Positions 18,064 to 27,375 of a DNA stretch of 64,000 nucleotides are shown here, piece by piece. The notes under the pieces are model-generated. The model did not search any database. It was given only the letters and a program-made list of their open reading frames with translations, and was not told the origin of the DNA. Made by a program: the position numbers and the translations under genes. The stretch spans positions 1 to 64,000 of the forward strand of contig JANQQU010000056.1 of the NCBI GenBank assembly GCA_028284905.1. Reading direction: 5' to 3'. This stretch comes from Calditrichia bacterium (lineage in GTDB: Bacteria; Calditrichota; Calditrichia; RBG-13-44-9; J075). Numbering within the stretch: position 1 is the stretch's first letter; each line of letters opens with the position of its first letter.

Positions 18064-20118
18064 TTACTCAACCTGAGCTTCTTCATCAGTTTCTTTTACA
18101 AGGAGCGTTATGTCTTCAAACGATTTCTGGGCCTTGAAAATTTCCTGAACTTCCGGATATTCTTTCGGATTGAAAAAAGCATTGTTTAATTTGAAGAGTC
18201 GCTGTATTGAAATGGTTTTATCTTCATCGAATGTTTTGAAACTAATCTGGCACTGGCCGGCTTTATTGTAAAAAACGGTATCTGACGGTAAAGCTTCGAC
18301 TATCCAGTTTTCTGGTAATGATAAATGGATGGTTTCGATAGTCTGGTAGGCATGTTCAAAGATGATCGGATATTGTCGGTTTTCAGCTTGAAAAGGATTT
18401 TCTTCTTTGCTGAACATTTCATAAGGCTTTATCATCACTCTATTTCCCATTGGCTGGCCAATAGACTCGTAACCAATCTGATATTCGGTGATTACCGTTG
18501 TGCCTCGATCATCTAACCCGGAAATTTCCAGGGAGTCGATATCGGTATTGGGAAAAATTACAGCCATTTCTTCTTTTAGATAATCGGTGCGATCCTGCTC
18601 GGAGGCATCCGATAGTAAATTGCGTAAGATAAAGGCATGATGGCCCTTATTATGTATGGCCATTGTTCCGTTAGCCTGAAACTCTTCGTCTAAAGTCAGT
18701 TTCTGTATGCAAGTGATCGAATTAGTCCGCGGTTTGGAAAAATTGACAGTACCAAATTGATCAGGTTCAATGTCGCTTGAAGTAAAAGCTTCTAATTCCT
18801 CATAGGAAAGTTCTGCCAACTCCCAGTCGACAATGAATGCAGCGACGCCTTCATTATACCAGGGCACCATTCCTGCTTGTAAATAGGGATTGCCCGGACA
18901 ATAATAGGAAAAATAATCTTGAGCATTTGCTACCGCGACTAAAGTGCGATCGAATTGCCAGTATTTGGCCTGTTTGGCAAGAATGTTTTCGTCCCGGTCT
19001 ACGGCCAGGACCATTCGGGCATCAATATTCATTTCCCGGAGCATACTACAGAAAAGCACATTAATATCCCAGCCACTTCCATACCCCCTCTTTAAAACTT
19101 CGTCAACATAATAGTTCTCTTTGTATTTCTTGCCGTCCTTTTCATCGACTACATAATTGGTGTTTTCAACATTTTCCAAGATCCAATTATAAACAGCTCG
19201 GATCTTTTTCCTATTTGATGATAAGGTGTCGAAGGCGGCAATAATATCTGCTACCCGTTTTTTCTTTTTTGCGAATTCGGCATATTGGGTGCTCATGCGT
19301 GCCTCTAGTTTCCTCCAATACGCCCCAATAGATTCTCGGCTACTGTAGTAATATCGTAACTGAGCTTTTAATGCGATTTCCGGCAGGGATTGCGGTTCCG
19401 CTTTAAAAGGGTCTGTTTGCTTCACGGTGAATACGACTCTTTTCGGATCTTCCGGTGAAGGTAAGTATTGTACATCAACAGGGTATTTGGAATATAGCCA
19501 GAGAAAGTTCGGCGTCACAAAATCGCTAACCGAATTATAGATATAGGAAGTTAAGCCGCTTCCCCGGTAAAATTCCCAGGTAAATCGACCTTCTAACATT
19601 GAAATGTCTTTCTCGATAAGCCAAACGCTTTCTGGCCCGGGTAGGCGGTAGCGAATCATATATTCGATAATGCAATCATCAGTTACACCTGCCAGTGAAA
19701 AAGATTTTTCTTTGATCTTAATTTTTTTTGTTTTAAAAACATCCTTTTCCAAAATGCGAGATTTCTCCAGCGGAATAGTGGTGCCATCCCGTAGTACGAC
19801 CCGTCCTTTTATTTCCTCAATCTTCTGTTTTTTATTAACATATGGAACCTTTACATCAGCGTGTTTACGTCCTTCCTCGCTAAGTATCCGAATCCGGCGA
19901 TAAATAGTATGGTAAACTTTATCATAGCCGAGATCCTTATGATTGGCAACCACCTCTTCGAATATCATTACGGCATTGAAGACTTCTTTCGAAGAGTCCA
20001 CAGAAACCTCCCAGTCCTTTTCGCTAACTGGATGCCATCTAAAATCCTTTCCGGATAATGGAGAAATGAAAAACCATAAACTGAAAATCAGAAAATAAAT
20101 TTTTTGATAGGTATTCAT
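18064..20118 (-). CDS. DUF3857/transglutaminase-like exported protein without the catalytic triad
   Basis: 684 aa with a signal peptide (IYFLIFSLWFFISPLSG). An N-terminal DUF3857 domain is followed by a transglutaminase-like core. In the intact paralogue next door the core reads RYGDCKDKTTLM, FDHCIVG and FFDPTDPT. Here the equivalent stretches read GYGSGWDINVLF, FDRTLVA and YYCPGNPY, so Cys, His and Asp are Gly, Arg and Cys. Enzymatic activity is therefore improbable and a binding or scaffold role is more likely (inference). It lies 15 bp downstream of the intact paralogue and is almost certainly co-transcribed with it. Location: periplasm or outer envelope. Confidence 0.85.
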   Translation of the reverse strand: MNTYQKIYFLIFSLWFFISPLSGKDFRWHPVSEKDWEVSVDSSKEVFNAVMIFEEVVANHKDLGYDKVYHTIYRRIRILSEEGRKHADVKVPYVNKKQKIEEIKGRVVLRDGTTIPLEKSRILEKDVFKTKKIKIKEKSFSLAGVTDDCIIEYMIRYRLPGPESVWLIEKDISMLEGRFTWEFYRGSGLTSYIYNSVSDFVTPNFLWLYSKYPVDVQYLPSPEDPKRVVFTVKQTDPFKAEPQSLPEIALKAQLRYYYSSRESIGAYWRKLEARMSTQYAEFAKKKKRVADIIAAFDTLSSNRKKIRAVYNWILENVENTNYVVDEKDGKKYKENYYVDEVLKRGYGSGWDINVLFCSMLREMNIDARMVLAVDRDENILAKQAKYWQFDRTLVAVANAQDYFSYYCPGNPYLQAGMVPWYNEGVAAFIVDWELAELSYEELEAFTSSDIEPDQFGTVNFSKPRTNSITCIQKLTLDEEFQANGTMAIHNKGHHAFILRNLLSDASEQDRTDYLKEEMAVIFPNTDIDSLEISGLDDRGTTVITEYQIGYESIGQPMGNRVMIKPYEMFSKEENPFQAENRQYPIIFEHAYQTIETIHLSLPENWIVEALPSDTVFYNKAGQCQISFKTFDEDKTISIQRLFKLNNAFFNPKEYPEVQEIFKAQKSFEDITLLVKETDEEAQVE

Positions 20119-20133
20119 CAGTGTGTCCCCGCC

Positions 20134-22068
20134 TTATTGTTTTTTAAAAACGATAACTTCGCCCCTTGCCCTACTTAAGGTTTTTGAAAATTTTTTGGCC
20201 GAAGAGTAATCTTCCGGTAGTATAATTTCCCCATTTTGCCGTTGAACGGTATGGTAGCGGATGATATTATCTACCGTATTTATATTCGCCGAGATAGAGG
20301 CTGCATTGCACTTATATTCGATGGTTTTATTAGCTGTTTCCGGGATCCAACCTTCTGGATAATGCCAAATAACCTCACTCTCCTCCCATAACGGTCCTCC
20401 GAACCATACTGGCTGAATGCGTTTTCGGGCGGTTAATTTGGGCTTTTCTGAGAGGTGAAAAATATCAGCATGTAATAAGTAAAGATTGCCAGCCTTTTGT
20501 AAATAACCTTTCGCCCGAATATCGAAAGACACTGCGGAGGTATCCCGCCGATCATCGACCTGATAATTTTCTATGGTAACACCGGGAACAATATTGGTTA
20601 GCATTTGTTGCCAATGTCTAATCTGTTCCGGCTCCGGCGTTGTTTCCCGATAATGCCGTATCGATGCCGCCCGAACACCGTAATCGGTAATATTTATTTT
20701 GGCAGAAAAGGAGCCGTCTGTTTCCAGAACAGCTTCCGCCCGGCTTACCCGTCGATATAAACTATCCGCAGGATAGGGAATTTCGATTAAGACGGAATCA
20801 GTTTTTTCTGCCAAAAGCACCCGGTTCCCCTGCAGGGCGGCGGGGAGCTGGCCCAATTCGATTGTGGGATCTGTAGGATCAAAAAATAACCAGTTTTTTA
20901 CAATTGCACTGTGAAAACTTTCCGGCAGGGGAGGAAGACTATCGACAGGAATGCCTACGATGCAATGATCGAACTGAAAAGCTGGTAACTCTGGTGTTAC
21001 CAGGGAGTTTACATTGGCTAGTACCGCCGCGGAAGGTATGTTCTCCGCTTTCAGCATCGCCCGCATTAACGTCGTTTTGTCCTTACAGTCTCCGTAACGA
21101 TTGTTCAGAGTGATCGTTGCCAAACGAGGTTCCCAGCGGCCTTTACCAATTGATACCGCTACATAGCGTATATCTTTCTGACTGAATCGGGCAATTTCCT
21201 GAATCTTTTCCGCGAGAGTAGTCATATTACCGGTTAGTTTTTTGGTATGATTGATAATATTATTCGTTACAACCATTCGATTGTCTGCGATGCCTTTATA
21301 CCAATGTGCCAGCGATTGCCAGTTGGAAAAATGTGCTTGCTCTATTGACTTTTCCGGATTATGGAAGGAGAGAGAAATATGCCGCTTTAAATAAGACCAG
21401 GGCAGGGAGAGTGGCTCATCGGGCTCATAGGGGAGATGATAGCCTTTCCAGGTATGAACATTATCCAGCACCTGGTAGTCGATATTCTGTAACCGTTGAC
21501 CAGATGAAACCAATTTCCAGCCTTTCGGTATTTCAACAGAATAGCGGGATATGTTTACCGGCTCCTGGGCTTGAAAAACAAAACTTTTATAAAATCCAGT
21601 CCAGCCTTTTTCGATGTAATCATATTCAAACCCGACGATATCTCCCGGTTTAACCTCCGGAAATGTGGCGACAATTTCAAAGGCGTCGGTGTAGTATCCG
21701 GTCGCAACACTGGCACTGACTTCAACAATATTATCGCGGGAAAGTTTTTCCCACTGTTTCCCTTGCGGCAATCTCCAGCCCTTCAGATTTTTCAGTTTCA
21801 GGAAAGGGCTTTTGGAAAGACTGATCGTCCCGGCATCAGTGCCATAATTATTGAGAACTTTGTACGCGATCTGGGAATGAGATGTAATTTTATCGTTGTT
21901 GCGGACCTTTAATTCTTTTACATCCCATAATACGATCATGGAGGCTTTTTTATCTACCTTGATGGATTGAGCATTGTCAGCAGCTCTTTTTAACCATTCT
22001 GGTTGAGGATAAACATAAGAAATACAGACAATTAAAAGTAGATAAATCCAGAGGGCTTTACGCATCAT
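20134..22068 (-). CDS. DUF3857/transglutaminase-domain exported protein (triad intact)
   Basis: 644 aa from the tandem ATG pair at 22068/22065. The longer frame to 22188 would put 40 residues before the signal peptide MRKALWIYLLLIVCISYVYP. The DUF3857 domain fills roughly residues 30-240. The transglutaminase/cysteine-peptidase core carries Cys in RYGDCKDKTTLMRAML, His in FDHCIVGIPV and Asp in FFDPTDPTIELGQLP, a complete triad. Proteins of this architecture are common in Bacteroidota and relatives; their substrates are unknown, with peptide cross-linking or cleavage in the envelope suspected. A C-terminal DUF3858-like beta domain is probable. It forms an operon with its inactive paralogue downstream. 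Confidence 0.87.
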   Translation of the reverse strand: MMRKALWIYLLLIVCISYVYPQPEWLKRAADNAQSIKVDKKASMIVLWDVKELKVRNNDKITSHSQIAYKVLNNYGTDAGTISLSKSPFLKLKNLKGWRLPQGKQWEKLSRDNIVEVSASVATGYYTDAFEIVATFPEVKPGDIVGFEYDYIEKGWTGFYKSFVFQAQEPVNISRYSVEIPKGWKLVSSGQRLQNIDYQVLDNVHTWKGYHLPYEPDEPLSLPWSYLKRHISLSFHNPEKSIEQAHFSNWQSLAHWYKGIADNRMVVTNNIINHTKKLTGNMTTLAEKIQEIARFSQKDIRYVAVSIGKGRWEPRLATITLNNRYGDCKDKTTLMRAMLKAENIPSAAVLANVNSLVTPELPAFQFDHCIVGIPVDSLPPLPESFHSAIVKNWLFFDPTDPTIELGQLPAALQGNRVLLAEKTDSVLIEIPYPADSLYRRVSRAEAVLETDGSFSAKINITDYGVRAASIRHYRETTPEPEQIRHWQQMLTNIVPGVTIENYQVDDRRDTSAVSFDIRAKGYLQKAGNLYLLHADIFHLSEKPKLTARKRIQPVWFGGPLWEESEVIWHYPEGWIPETANKTIEYKCNAASISANINTVDNIIRYHTVQRQNGEIILPEDYSSAKKFSKTLSRARGEVIVFKKQ

Positions 22069-22348
22069 CAACACCCACTTTCTACACGGTCTTTTAAAAT
22101 AAGAGTCAAAATCGTTAACAATCCTTAACAGCGTTGGACCAGTAACAATAAATAGACGGCTGCTTTTCCAATGGCGAATTCCTGCCACTGAAAAGCCGCT
22201 AATTTGACTACACTAAATTTTCTCTATAAAAAAATATAACAATAAATGTTCTTTTATCGAAATTGATTATAAAATGTCAACGCTAACTGCTTAAGAAAAT
22301 ATTCTTTCATCTTGGAAATTTTCCACCGGGAATTTTAATTGGCGGACG

Positions 22349-23431
22349 ATGAATAACGAACGACAAAGAGAATATCCGGCCTTCCGATTATCACTACTGA
22401 AATGGTATGCAGAGAACCAGCGAACTTTGCCCTGGCGTAGCTCCGGCAAACCCTACCATGTCTGGGTCTCGGAAGTAATGCTGCAGCAAACACAAGTCGC
22501 CACGGTGATACCTTACTATGAACGATTTCTGAAACATTTTCCTGATGTTAAGGCGCTGGCGGATGCCGAACAGCAGCTGGTTTTAAAATTATGGGAAGGG
22601 TTGGGGTATTACGCTCGGGCGAGAAATTTTCAAAAAGCAGCACAGACTATTGTTCGGGAATTCAATGGTGAAATTCCCGGGAATTATGACGACTTTCTAA
22701 GTTTGAGTGGCGTCGGCGGATATATTGCTGCAGCGGTGCAAAGCATTGCCTTCGGGCATCCTTATGCCGTGGTCGATGGCAATGTGAAGCGTGTTTTGGC
22801 AAGGTTGTTTGGCATCGAAGCACCGGTAAACGACAGCAAATTTTTGAAGGAATACCAGGCCGTTGCGGATGCGCTGCTGGATAGCGAATCTCCCGGTGAT
22901 TACAATCAGGCAATGATGGAACTGGGCGCGCTGGTTTGCCGGCCGCAAAACCCGCTTTGTGAAGATTGCCCGGTAAGAAAACACTGCCATGCTTTTGAAA
23001 ACCAGCTGCAGAAAGATCTTCCGAAAAGAAAAGCCCGAAAAAAAACACCTCACTATGATATGGTCAGCTGTGTCATCCGGCATGGCGATAAGCTGCTGAT
23101 TACCCGGCGGCCGCAGGACGGATTACTGGGGGGACTCTGGGAGTTTCCCAATGGAAAAATAGCTGATGGAGAAACGGATGAGGCAGCCTGCCAGCGGAAT
23201 ATCTTCGAAAAAACTTCGCTTCAGGTAAAACCGGCCGCCTACCTCACCACCGTTAAGCATGCATTTACCCATTTTCGGATTACCGTAAAAGTTTATTTAT
23301 GTGATTACCGCGATGGCGAGGTTGAACTAAATGGCTCCACGGATTTTCGTTGGATCCCCTTGACGGAAATCGGGGATTTTCCATTTCCGAAAGTAGACAA
23401 CAAATTCATACCGTTGATCCCAAAAGAATAA
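22349..23431 (+). CDS. mutY: A/G-specific adenine DNA glycosylase MutY
   Basis: 360 aa, standard length. It removes adenine mispaired with 8-oxoguanine in base-excision repair. Seen in order: the catalytic-helix motif SEVMLQQTQVATVIPYY with Glu42; the helix-hairpin-helix LSGVGGYIAAAV followed by VVDGNVKRVLARLF with the catalytic Asp; the four-cysteine iron-sulfur cluster loop CRPQNPLCEDCPVRKHC; and a C-terminal NUDIX-like 8-oxoG recognition domain (LITRRPQDGLLGGLWEFPNG). All key residues are intact. It is probably in an operon with the following HAD gene 19 bp downstream. Confidence 0.97.
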   Translation: MNNERQREYPAFRLSLLKWYAENQRTLPWRSSGKPYHVWVSEVMLQQTQVATVIPYYERFLKHFPDVKALADAEQQLVLKLWEGLGYYARARNFQKAAQTIVREFNGEIPGNYDDFLSLSGVGGYIAAAVQSIAFGHPYAVVDGNVKRVLARLFGIEAPVNDSKFLKEYQAVADALLDSESPGDYNQAMMELGALVCRPQNPLCEDCPVRKHCHAFENQLQKDLPKRKARKKTPHYDMVSCVIRHGDKLLITRRPQDGLLGGLWEFPNGKIADGETDEAACQRNIFEKTSLQVKPAAYLTTVKHAFTHFRITVKVYLCDYRDGEVELNGSTDFRWIPLTEIGDFPFPKVDNKFIPLIPKE

Positions 23432-23450
23432 GCAAACATCTGGAATATTC

Positions 23451-24104
23451 ATGAAAGAAGTAGCTGTTAAATACCAGGCAATAATCTTTGATTTTGATGG
23501 CGTGATCATCGATTCCGTTGCGGTAAAATCCCAGGCTTTTGCGGAATTATATCGTCCTTATGGCGAAGAAATTATGGAGAAAGTTGTTACCTATCATCTC
23601 GCTTATGGGGGGCTTTCCCGTTATAAGAAAATTCGCTATTTCCATCAAACTTACCTGGGGCGGGAAGTCGGAGATGAAGAACTGCAGCAGCTGGGTGCCG
23701 AGTTTTCCCGGCTGGTGCTGGACGAAGTATTACAGGCGAACTATATCGAGGGTGCCCGGGAGTTTTTGGAGGAATTTCATACTTTAATGGATTTCTATGT
23801 TTGTACCGGAACGCCGGAAAATGAAATTTTGGAAATTGTCGATCGACGGGATTTAAAACGCTTTTTTAAACAAGTGTATGGCTCGCCGGCGTTGAAGCCT
23901 GCGATTATCCGTAGAATCCTCACTGAGAACAACTATCCGCCGGAAAATGTGCTTTTTGTGGGGGATGCAACCACCGATTATGCCGCGGCAGAAGAAACCG
24001 GCCTTCCATTTATCGGCATCAAAAGCCCGGCGATTACCTTTCCGGATGGCACGATAGTGCTGGATAATTTGCATCAACTGCGGAAAGTTGTCGAGAGAGG
24101 GTGA
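23451..24104 (+). CDS. HAD-superfamily hydrolase (phosphoglycolate-phosphatase-like)
   Basis: 217 aa. The four HAD motifs are visible: the nucleophile motif FDFDGVIIDS, motif II Thr in VCTGTP, Lys in ALKPAIIRRIL, and motif IV GDATTDYAAA. A helical cap domain lies between motifs I and II, as in subfamily I enzymes (phosphoglycolate phosphatase, beta-phosphoglucomutase). It acts in the cytoplasm on a small phosphorylated compound that cannot be specified. It follows mutY closely and may take part in a housekeeping or repair function, but that is inference from position only. Confidence 0.87.
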   Translation: MKEVAVKYQAIIFDFDGVIIDSVAVKSQAFAELYRPYGEEIMEKVVTYHLAYGGLSRYKKIRYFHQTYLGREVGDEELQQLGAEFSRLVLDEVLQANYIEGAREFLEEFHTLMDFYVCTGTPENEILEIVDRRDLKRFFKQVYGSPALKPAIIRRILTENNYPPENVLFVGDATTDYAAAEETGLPFIGIKSPAITFPDGTIVLDNLHQLRKVVERG

Positions 24105-24115
24105 GGAACCGAAAT

Positions 24116-24282
24116 ATTGCCCGCGAAAAACGCTAAACACGCCGAAAAATTTTAGCAAAATGAAAGAATCTTAAAGTTATTTCTAGTTCATTCATTCTTG
24201 CCTAATTGTTGCAAATTGCATTATTCTACCTGTTTTTTAAATTAATTTCCTTTTCGTGTAATTCGCGTATTTCGCGGGCAAT
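24116..24282. repeat. Imperfect inverted repeat in spacer
   Basis: ATTGCCCGCGAAAAACGC (24116-24133) recurs inverted as GCGTATTTCGCGGGCAAT (24265-24282), with further partial pairing inward (AACACG with CGTGT). It lies between convergent HAD and threonine dehydratase genes. Dispersed-repeat origin is likely. Confidence 0.6.
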
Positions 24283-24344
24283 TCAGTAATGCAATAGTAT
24301 TATATCCTTATCTTAATCTGAATGGCAAATGCCTAAGTATCCAT

Positions 24345-25295
24345 TTATAATATACTTTTCAAGGTTGCCCGGTCGATATTCCCCCCGCAAATGATAACCC
24401 CAACTTTTTCTCCGGCAATTTGCTGGGCTTGTTTAATGCAGGCGGCGAGCGCCACTGCGGCAGCTCCTTCCGGCAAAAGATGTTCATAATCGATAAACTG
24501 CCGCATCGATTCGGCAATTTCCATTTCGTTTACTTTTACAGACTCATCGATCAACTGCTGGCAGAGTGGAAAGGTAATCGAATCTGCTTCCACACCACCG
24601 GCAGAACCATCCGAAAGGGTGGGCAAAGAAGGGAGATCAAGAATTCTTCCGGCAGCGATAGAATCGATCATTACTGCGGAGTTCTCCGGTGAACAGGCGA
24701 TAATTTTTACATCGGGGAAAATCGACTTGAGAAAAATCGCGACGCCGCTAATCATGCCACCCCCGCCAACGGTAACATAAAGCCGGTTGAGCGAATCGAT
24801 CTGGCGGGCAATTTCGACGCCGATTGTGCCCTGGCCAGCGATGATCGCCGAATCGTTATAAGGGGAAACATAAGCCAGGCTTTTTTCAGCAGCGTAGCGA
24901 CGGGCATGCTTTTCGGTGATAACACAATCATCTCCAAAATAGGAAACAGTTTGACCGAGCGCGGTAATCGCAGCCGTTTTTGCCGGGGATGCATTCTCGG
25001 GTACAAATATTTCCCCCTGAAAAGAAAGTTTGCCGAGGGCAAAGGCTGTTGCCGCACCATGGTTCCCGGAAGAGGCTGTTACAATACCGGCCGTTTTTTC
25101 TTTGCCATTTAACGACAACAGTTTATTAAGTGCACCACGCACTTTAAATGAACCGGTATGCTGTAAATTCTCCAGTTTTAGGTAGATTTCGCACCCCAGC
25201 TGCTTGCTAAAAAATTGGGAGTAACGAAAAGGGGTTTCCACAATGTGAGGGCGGATGCGCTGTTCTGCCTGAAGAACCGCTTCAATCGTGCTCAT
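24345..25295 (-). CDS. Threonine/serine dehydratase-type PLP enzyme
   Basis: 316 aa, the length of catabolic threonine dehydratase (TdcB) or eukaryotic-type serine racemase, with no C-terminal regulatory ACT domain. Lys51 in GSFKVRGALNKL is the PLP lysine, SSGNHGAATA binds the cofactor carboxylate, and VTVGGGGMISG binds the phosphate. Expected reaction: L-threonine to 2-oxobutanoate and ammonia, possibly also L-serine to pyruvate. Cytoplasmic. The lack of an ACT domain suggests it is not feedback-inhibited by isoleucine. Related racemases cannot be excluded. Confidence 0.88.
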   Translation of the reverse strand: MSTIEAVLQAEQRIRPHIVETPFRYSQFFSKQLGCEIYLKLENLQHTGSFKVRGALNKLLSLNGKEKTAGIVTASSGNHGAATAFALGKLSFQGEIFVPENASPAKTAAITALGQTVSYFGDDCVITEKHARRYAAEKSLAYVSPYNDSAIIAGQGTIGVEIARQIDSLNRLYVTVGGGGMISGVAIFLKSIFPDVKIIACSPENSAVMIDSIAAGRILDLPSLPTLSDGSAGGVEADSITFPLCQQLIDESVKVNEMEIAESMRQFIDYEHLLPEGAAAVALAACIKQAQQIAGEKVGVIICGGNIDRATLKSIL

Positions 25296-25663
25296 GTTTG
25301 TTCGATCCTCGGAAAGGGTAAAGTTAAAATTGGCTTGATTTTTAAATTTTGATTTAGTAAAAAGAGCATGCCAAGGCTGAGGGCGTAAGGCTCGGGAACT
25401 CCGGGGGCTAACGTGCTCAGCCTTAGCCTTATATACAATTATAAAACGGTTTATCCAAACAACATTCTGAGCGTGTGATGTATTGATAAGTTCGCGGATA
25501 AATCGCCTGACGCTTTAAATCGGTTTTACTGCATCATCAGAGTCATTACCGGCACAGTCTCACTCGGGACATCTATTGCCTTTTGGCTCTTTCCTTTTTT
25601 AGGACGCAGCAGAATCGGGCAAGATTTTTGAATAACAAAAAATAATATAAAAGGAGAACTGTA
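25296..25663. other. Divergent spacer with a GC-rich hairpin
   Basis: This 368-bp region separates divergent genes, so both promoters should be here. It contains a hairpin with the 9-bp perfect stem AAGGCTGAG (25373-25381) and CTCAGCCTT (25416-25424) around a GC-rich interior that could fold further. I do not recognise it as a known riboswitch. Nothing else stands out. Confidence 0.45.
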
Positions 25664-26398
25664 ATGAACAGAGAAATTCATAAGTGGTGGAGCCCCCGCT
25701 TGAACAAGGATATGGAGATTGTTGCTTACGGACATTATGGCTTTGCATTGTTAATGTTTCCGACGGCGGCGGCGGATTTCCTGGAATACGAACGCTTTCA
25801 CTTGATCGACGCAATTAAACCGTATATTGACGAAGGCAAGGTGAAGGTTTTTTCTATAAACAGTATCAATAACGAGAGCTGGTTGAATAATAATATGCAT
25901 CCGCGGGACAAGGCGATTCGACATCAGCAGTATAACGAATATGTCACCCAGGAAGTGGTGCCGTTTATCTACACGCACTGCCAGAGTAAAGTGCCGATTA
26001 TTACCACTGGTGCTTCTTTGGGCGCCTTGCATTGTGCAAATACCTTTTTCCGCCGTCCGGACATTTTCAGCGGCACTATCGCCATGAGCGGCAGCTATGA
26101 TCTGAAAGATTATACTAAAGGGTATTATGACGATAATTGCTACTTCAATTCCCCGGTAGATTATCTACCCCGTTGGGAAGATGAATATATGCTCAATCAC
26201 ATGCGCAACAACAAGCAGATTGTTATTACTACCGGACAGGGCAATTATGAAAGTCCCGGTGCTTCTGTGCAGCTTTCCGAAATTCTGCACCAAAAAGGTG
26301 TTCCGCATTTCCTCGATTTATGGGGACATGATATGCCGCACGACTGGCCGACCTGGCGCAGTATGCTGCCTTATTTTTTAAGTATTGTAAACCCATAA
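25664..26398 (+). CDS. Alpha/beta-hydrolase esterase family protein (COG4947-like)
   Basis: 244 aa. The start follows AAAGGAGAACTGTA, a strong ribosome-binding site. The nucleophile elbow is TTGASLGALHCAN with Ser118; the C-terminal GHDMPHDWPTW supplies the histidine. The opening EIHKWWSPRLNKDMEIVAYGHYG and the preserved MFPTAAADFLEYE are typical of small uncharacterised esterases annotated as esterase or YbbA-like. No signal peptide, so cytoplasmic, unlike secreted esterase D relatives. Substrate unknown. Transcribed alone and followed by a terminator. Confidence 0.82.
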   Translation: MNREIHKWWSPRLNKDMEIVAYGHYGFALLMFPTAAADFLEYERFHLIDAIKPYIDEGKVKVFSINSINNESWLNNNMHPRDKAIRHQQYNEYVTQEVVPFIYTHCQSKVPIITTGASLGALHCANTFFRRPDIFSGTIAMSGSYDLKDYTKGYYDDNCYFNSPVDYLPRWEDEYMLNHMRNNKQIVITTGQGNYESPGASVQLSEILHQKGVPHFLDLWGHDMPHDWPTWRSMLPYFLSIVNP

Positions 26399-26409
26399 TT
26401 GCTTTTTAT

Positions 26410-26450
26410 ACAGCCTGGGATGTTTGCGACGTCCCGGGCTGTAATTTTTA
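26410..26450 (+). terminator. Intrinsic terminator after esterase gene
   Basis: ACAGCCTGGGA (26410-26420) pairs with TCCCGGGCTGT (26432-26442) with one G-U pair; AATTTTTA follows. Confidence 0.8.
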
Positions 26451-26592
26451 GGGCAATCTCTCTGAAGGTTTTCAGGAATATCATTCCTTGCAGTTGCAAG
26501 CATCCCCCGTTAAATTTGTTTTTATTTTCAATTGAAGATCAGGTTATAAATGATCTGCCAGCATTTTAATCAGTTTAACGAAGCATCAGGTT

Positions 26593-27375
26593 ATGATTAG
26601 AAAAATAACAGCAAAAGAATATATCACCCCGCTTCGGGAAGGCGGTTCCTTACCGGCGGTTATTCGTGCAGATGATGATGAATTATATGCGATGAAATTT
26701 GTCGGCGCCGGGCAGGGGGCAAAAGCGTTAATATCGGAATTGATTGCCGGAGAAATCGCCCGTCAGCTCGGATTTCGAATTCCGGAAATTGTGTTTATTG
26801 AGTTGGACCCGGTGGTTGGGCAAAGCGAACCGGATGCGGAAATTCAGGATTTGCTGCAGGCCAGTGCAGGACTAAATCTGGGAATGACATTCCTTAGCCA
26901 CGCTTCATCTTTTACATTGCTGGCGCCCCCGAAACCCACGATCGAATTTGCCTCCCGCCTGGTTTGGTTCGATGCTTTTGTCACCAATGTGGATCGCACG
27001 CCAAGAAACGTGAATATGATGGTTCATGAGAATGAAATCTGGTTGATTGACCATGGCGCATCTCTCTATTTTCAGCATAATTGGCAAGATCATATTCGCC
27101 AGAGCGAGACGCCATTTGTGATGATTAAGGATCACGTCCTGCTACCTTTAGCTAGTGAACTTCGAACAGCAGAAGAAACATTGAAAACGAAATTGAATCG
27201 TGAAGTATTCGAAAAGATCGTAGCGGAAATTCCTGAGAAATGGTTACCCATTGGGGAGAAGTTTTCATCTGCGGAAGAATGCCGAAACGCCTATGTCGCG
27301 TTTTTGCTGCATCGTCTGGAGAATTCGGAAATTTTTCTAAAGGAGGCGGAGCGTGCCCGATCTCTGCTCGTTTGA
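26593..27375 (+). CDS. HipA-like kinase (HipA_2 family)
   Basis: 260 aa, much shorter than classical HipA (about 440). The kinase core is visible: a probable ATP-binding lysine at Lys35 (LYAMKFVG), catalytic-loop NVDRTPRNVNMM with Asp134 and Asn139, and the metal-binding WLIDHGASL with Asp153. No HipB-like DNA-binding antitoxin is adjacent. Instead the 3' end overlaps a DUF3037 gene by 23 bp, a pairing seen repeatedly in bacteria. The target of the presumed kinase is unknown; toxin activity is possible but not shown. Confidence 0.82.
   Translation: MIRKITAKEYITPLREGGSLPAVIRADDDELYAMKFVGAGQGAKALISELIAGEIARQLGFRIPEIVFIELDPVVGQSEPDAEIQDLLQASAGLNLGMTFLSHASSFTLLAPPKPTIEFASRLVWFDAFVTNVDRTPRNVNMMVHENEIWLIDHGASLYFQHNWQDHIRQSETPFVMIKDHVLLPLASELRTAEETLKTKLNREVFEKIVAEIPEKWLPIGEKFSSAEECRNAYVAFLLHRLENSEIFLKEAERARSLLV

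Noticed and set aside
25373-25424. Known riboswitch in front of the esterase gene
   Set aside because: A hairpin is present but I could not match its loops to any aptamer consensus I know.
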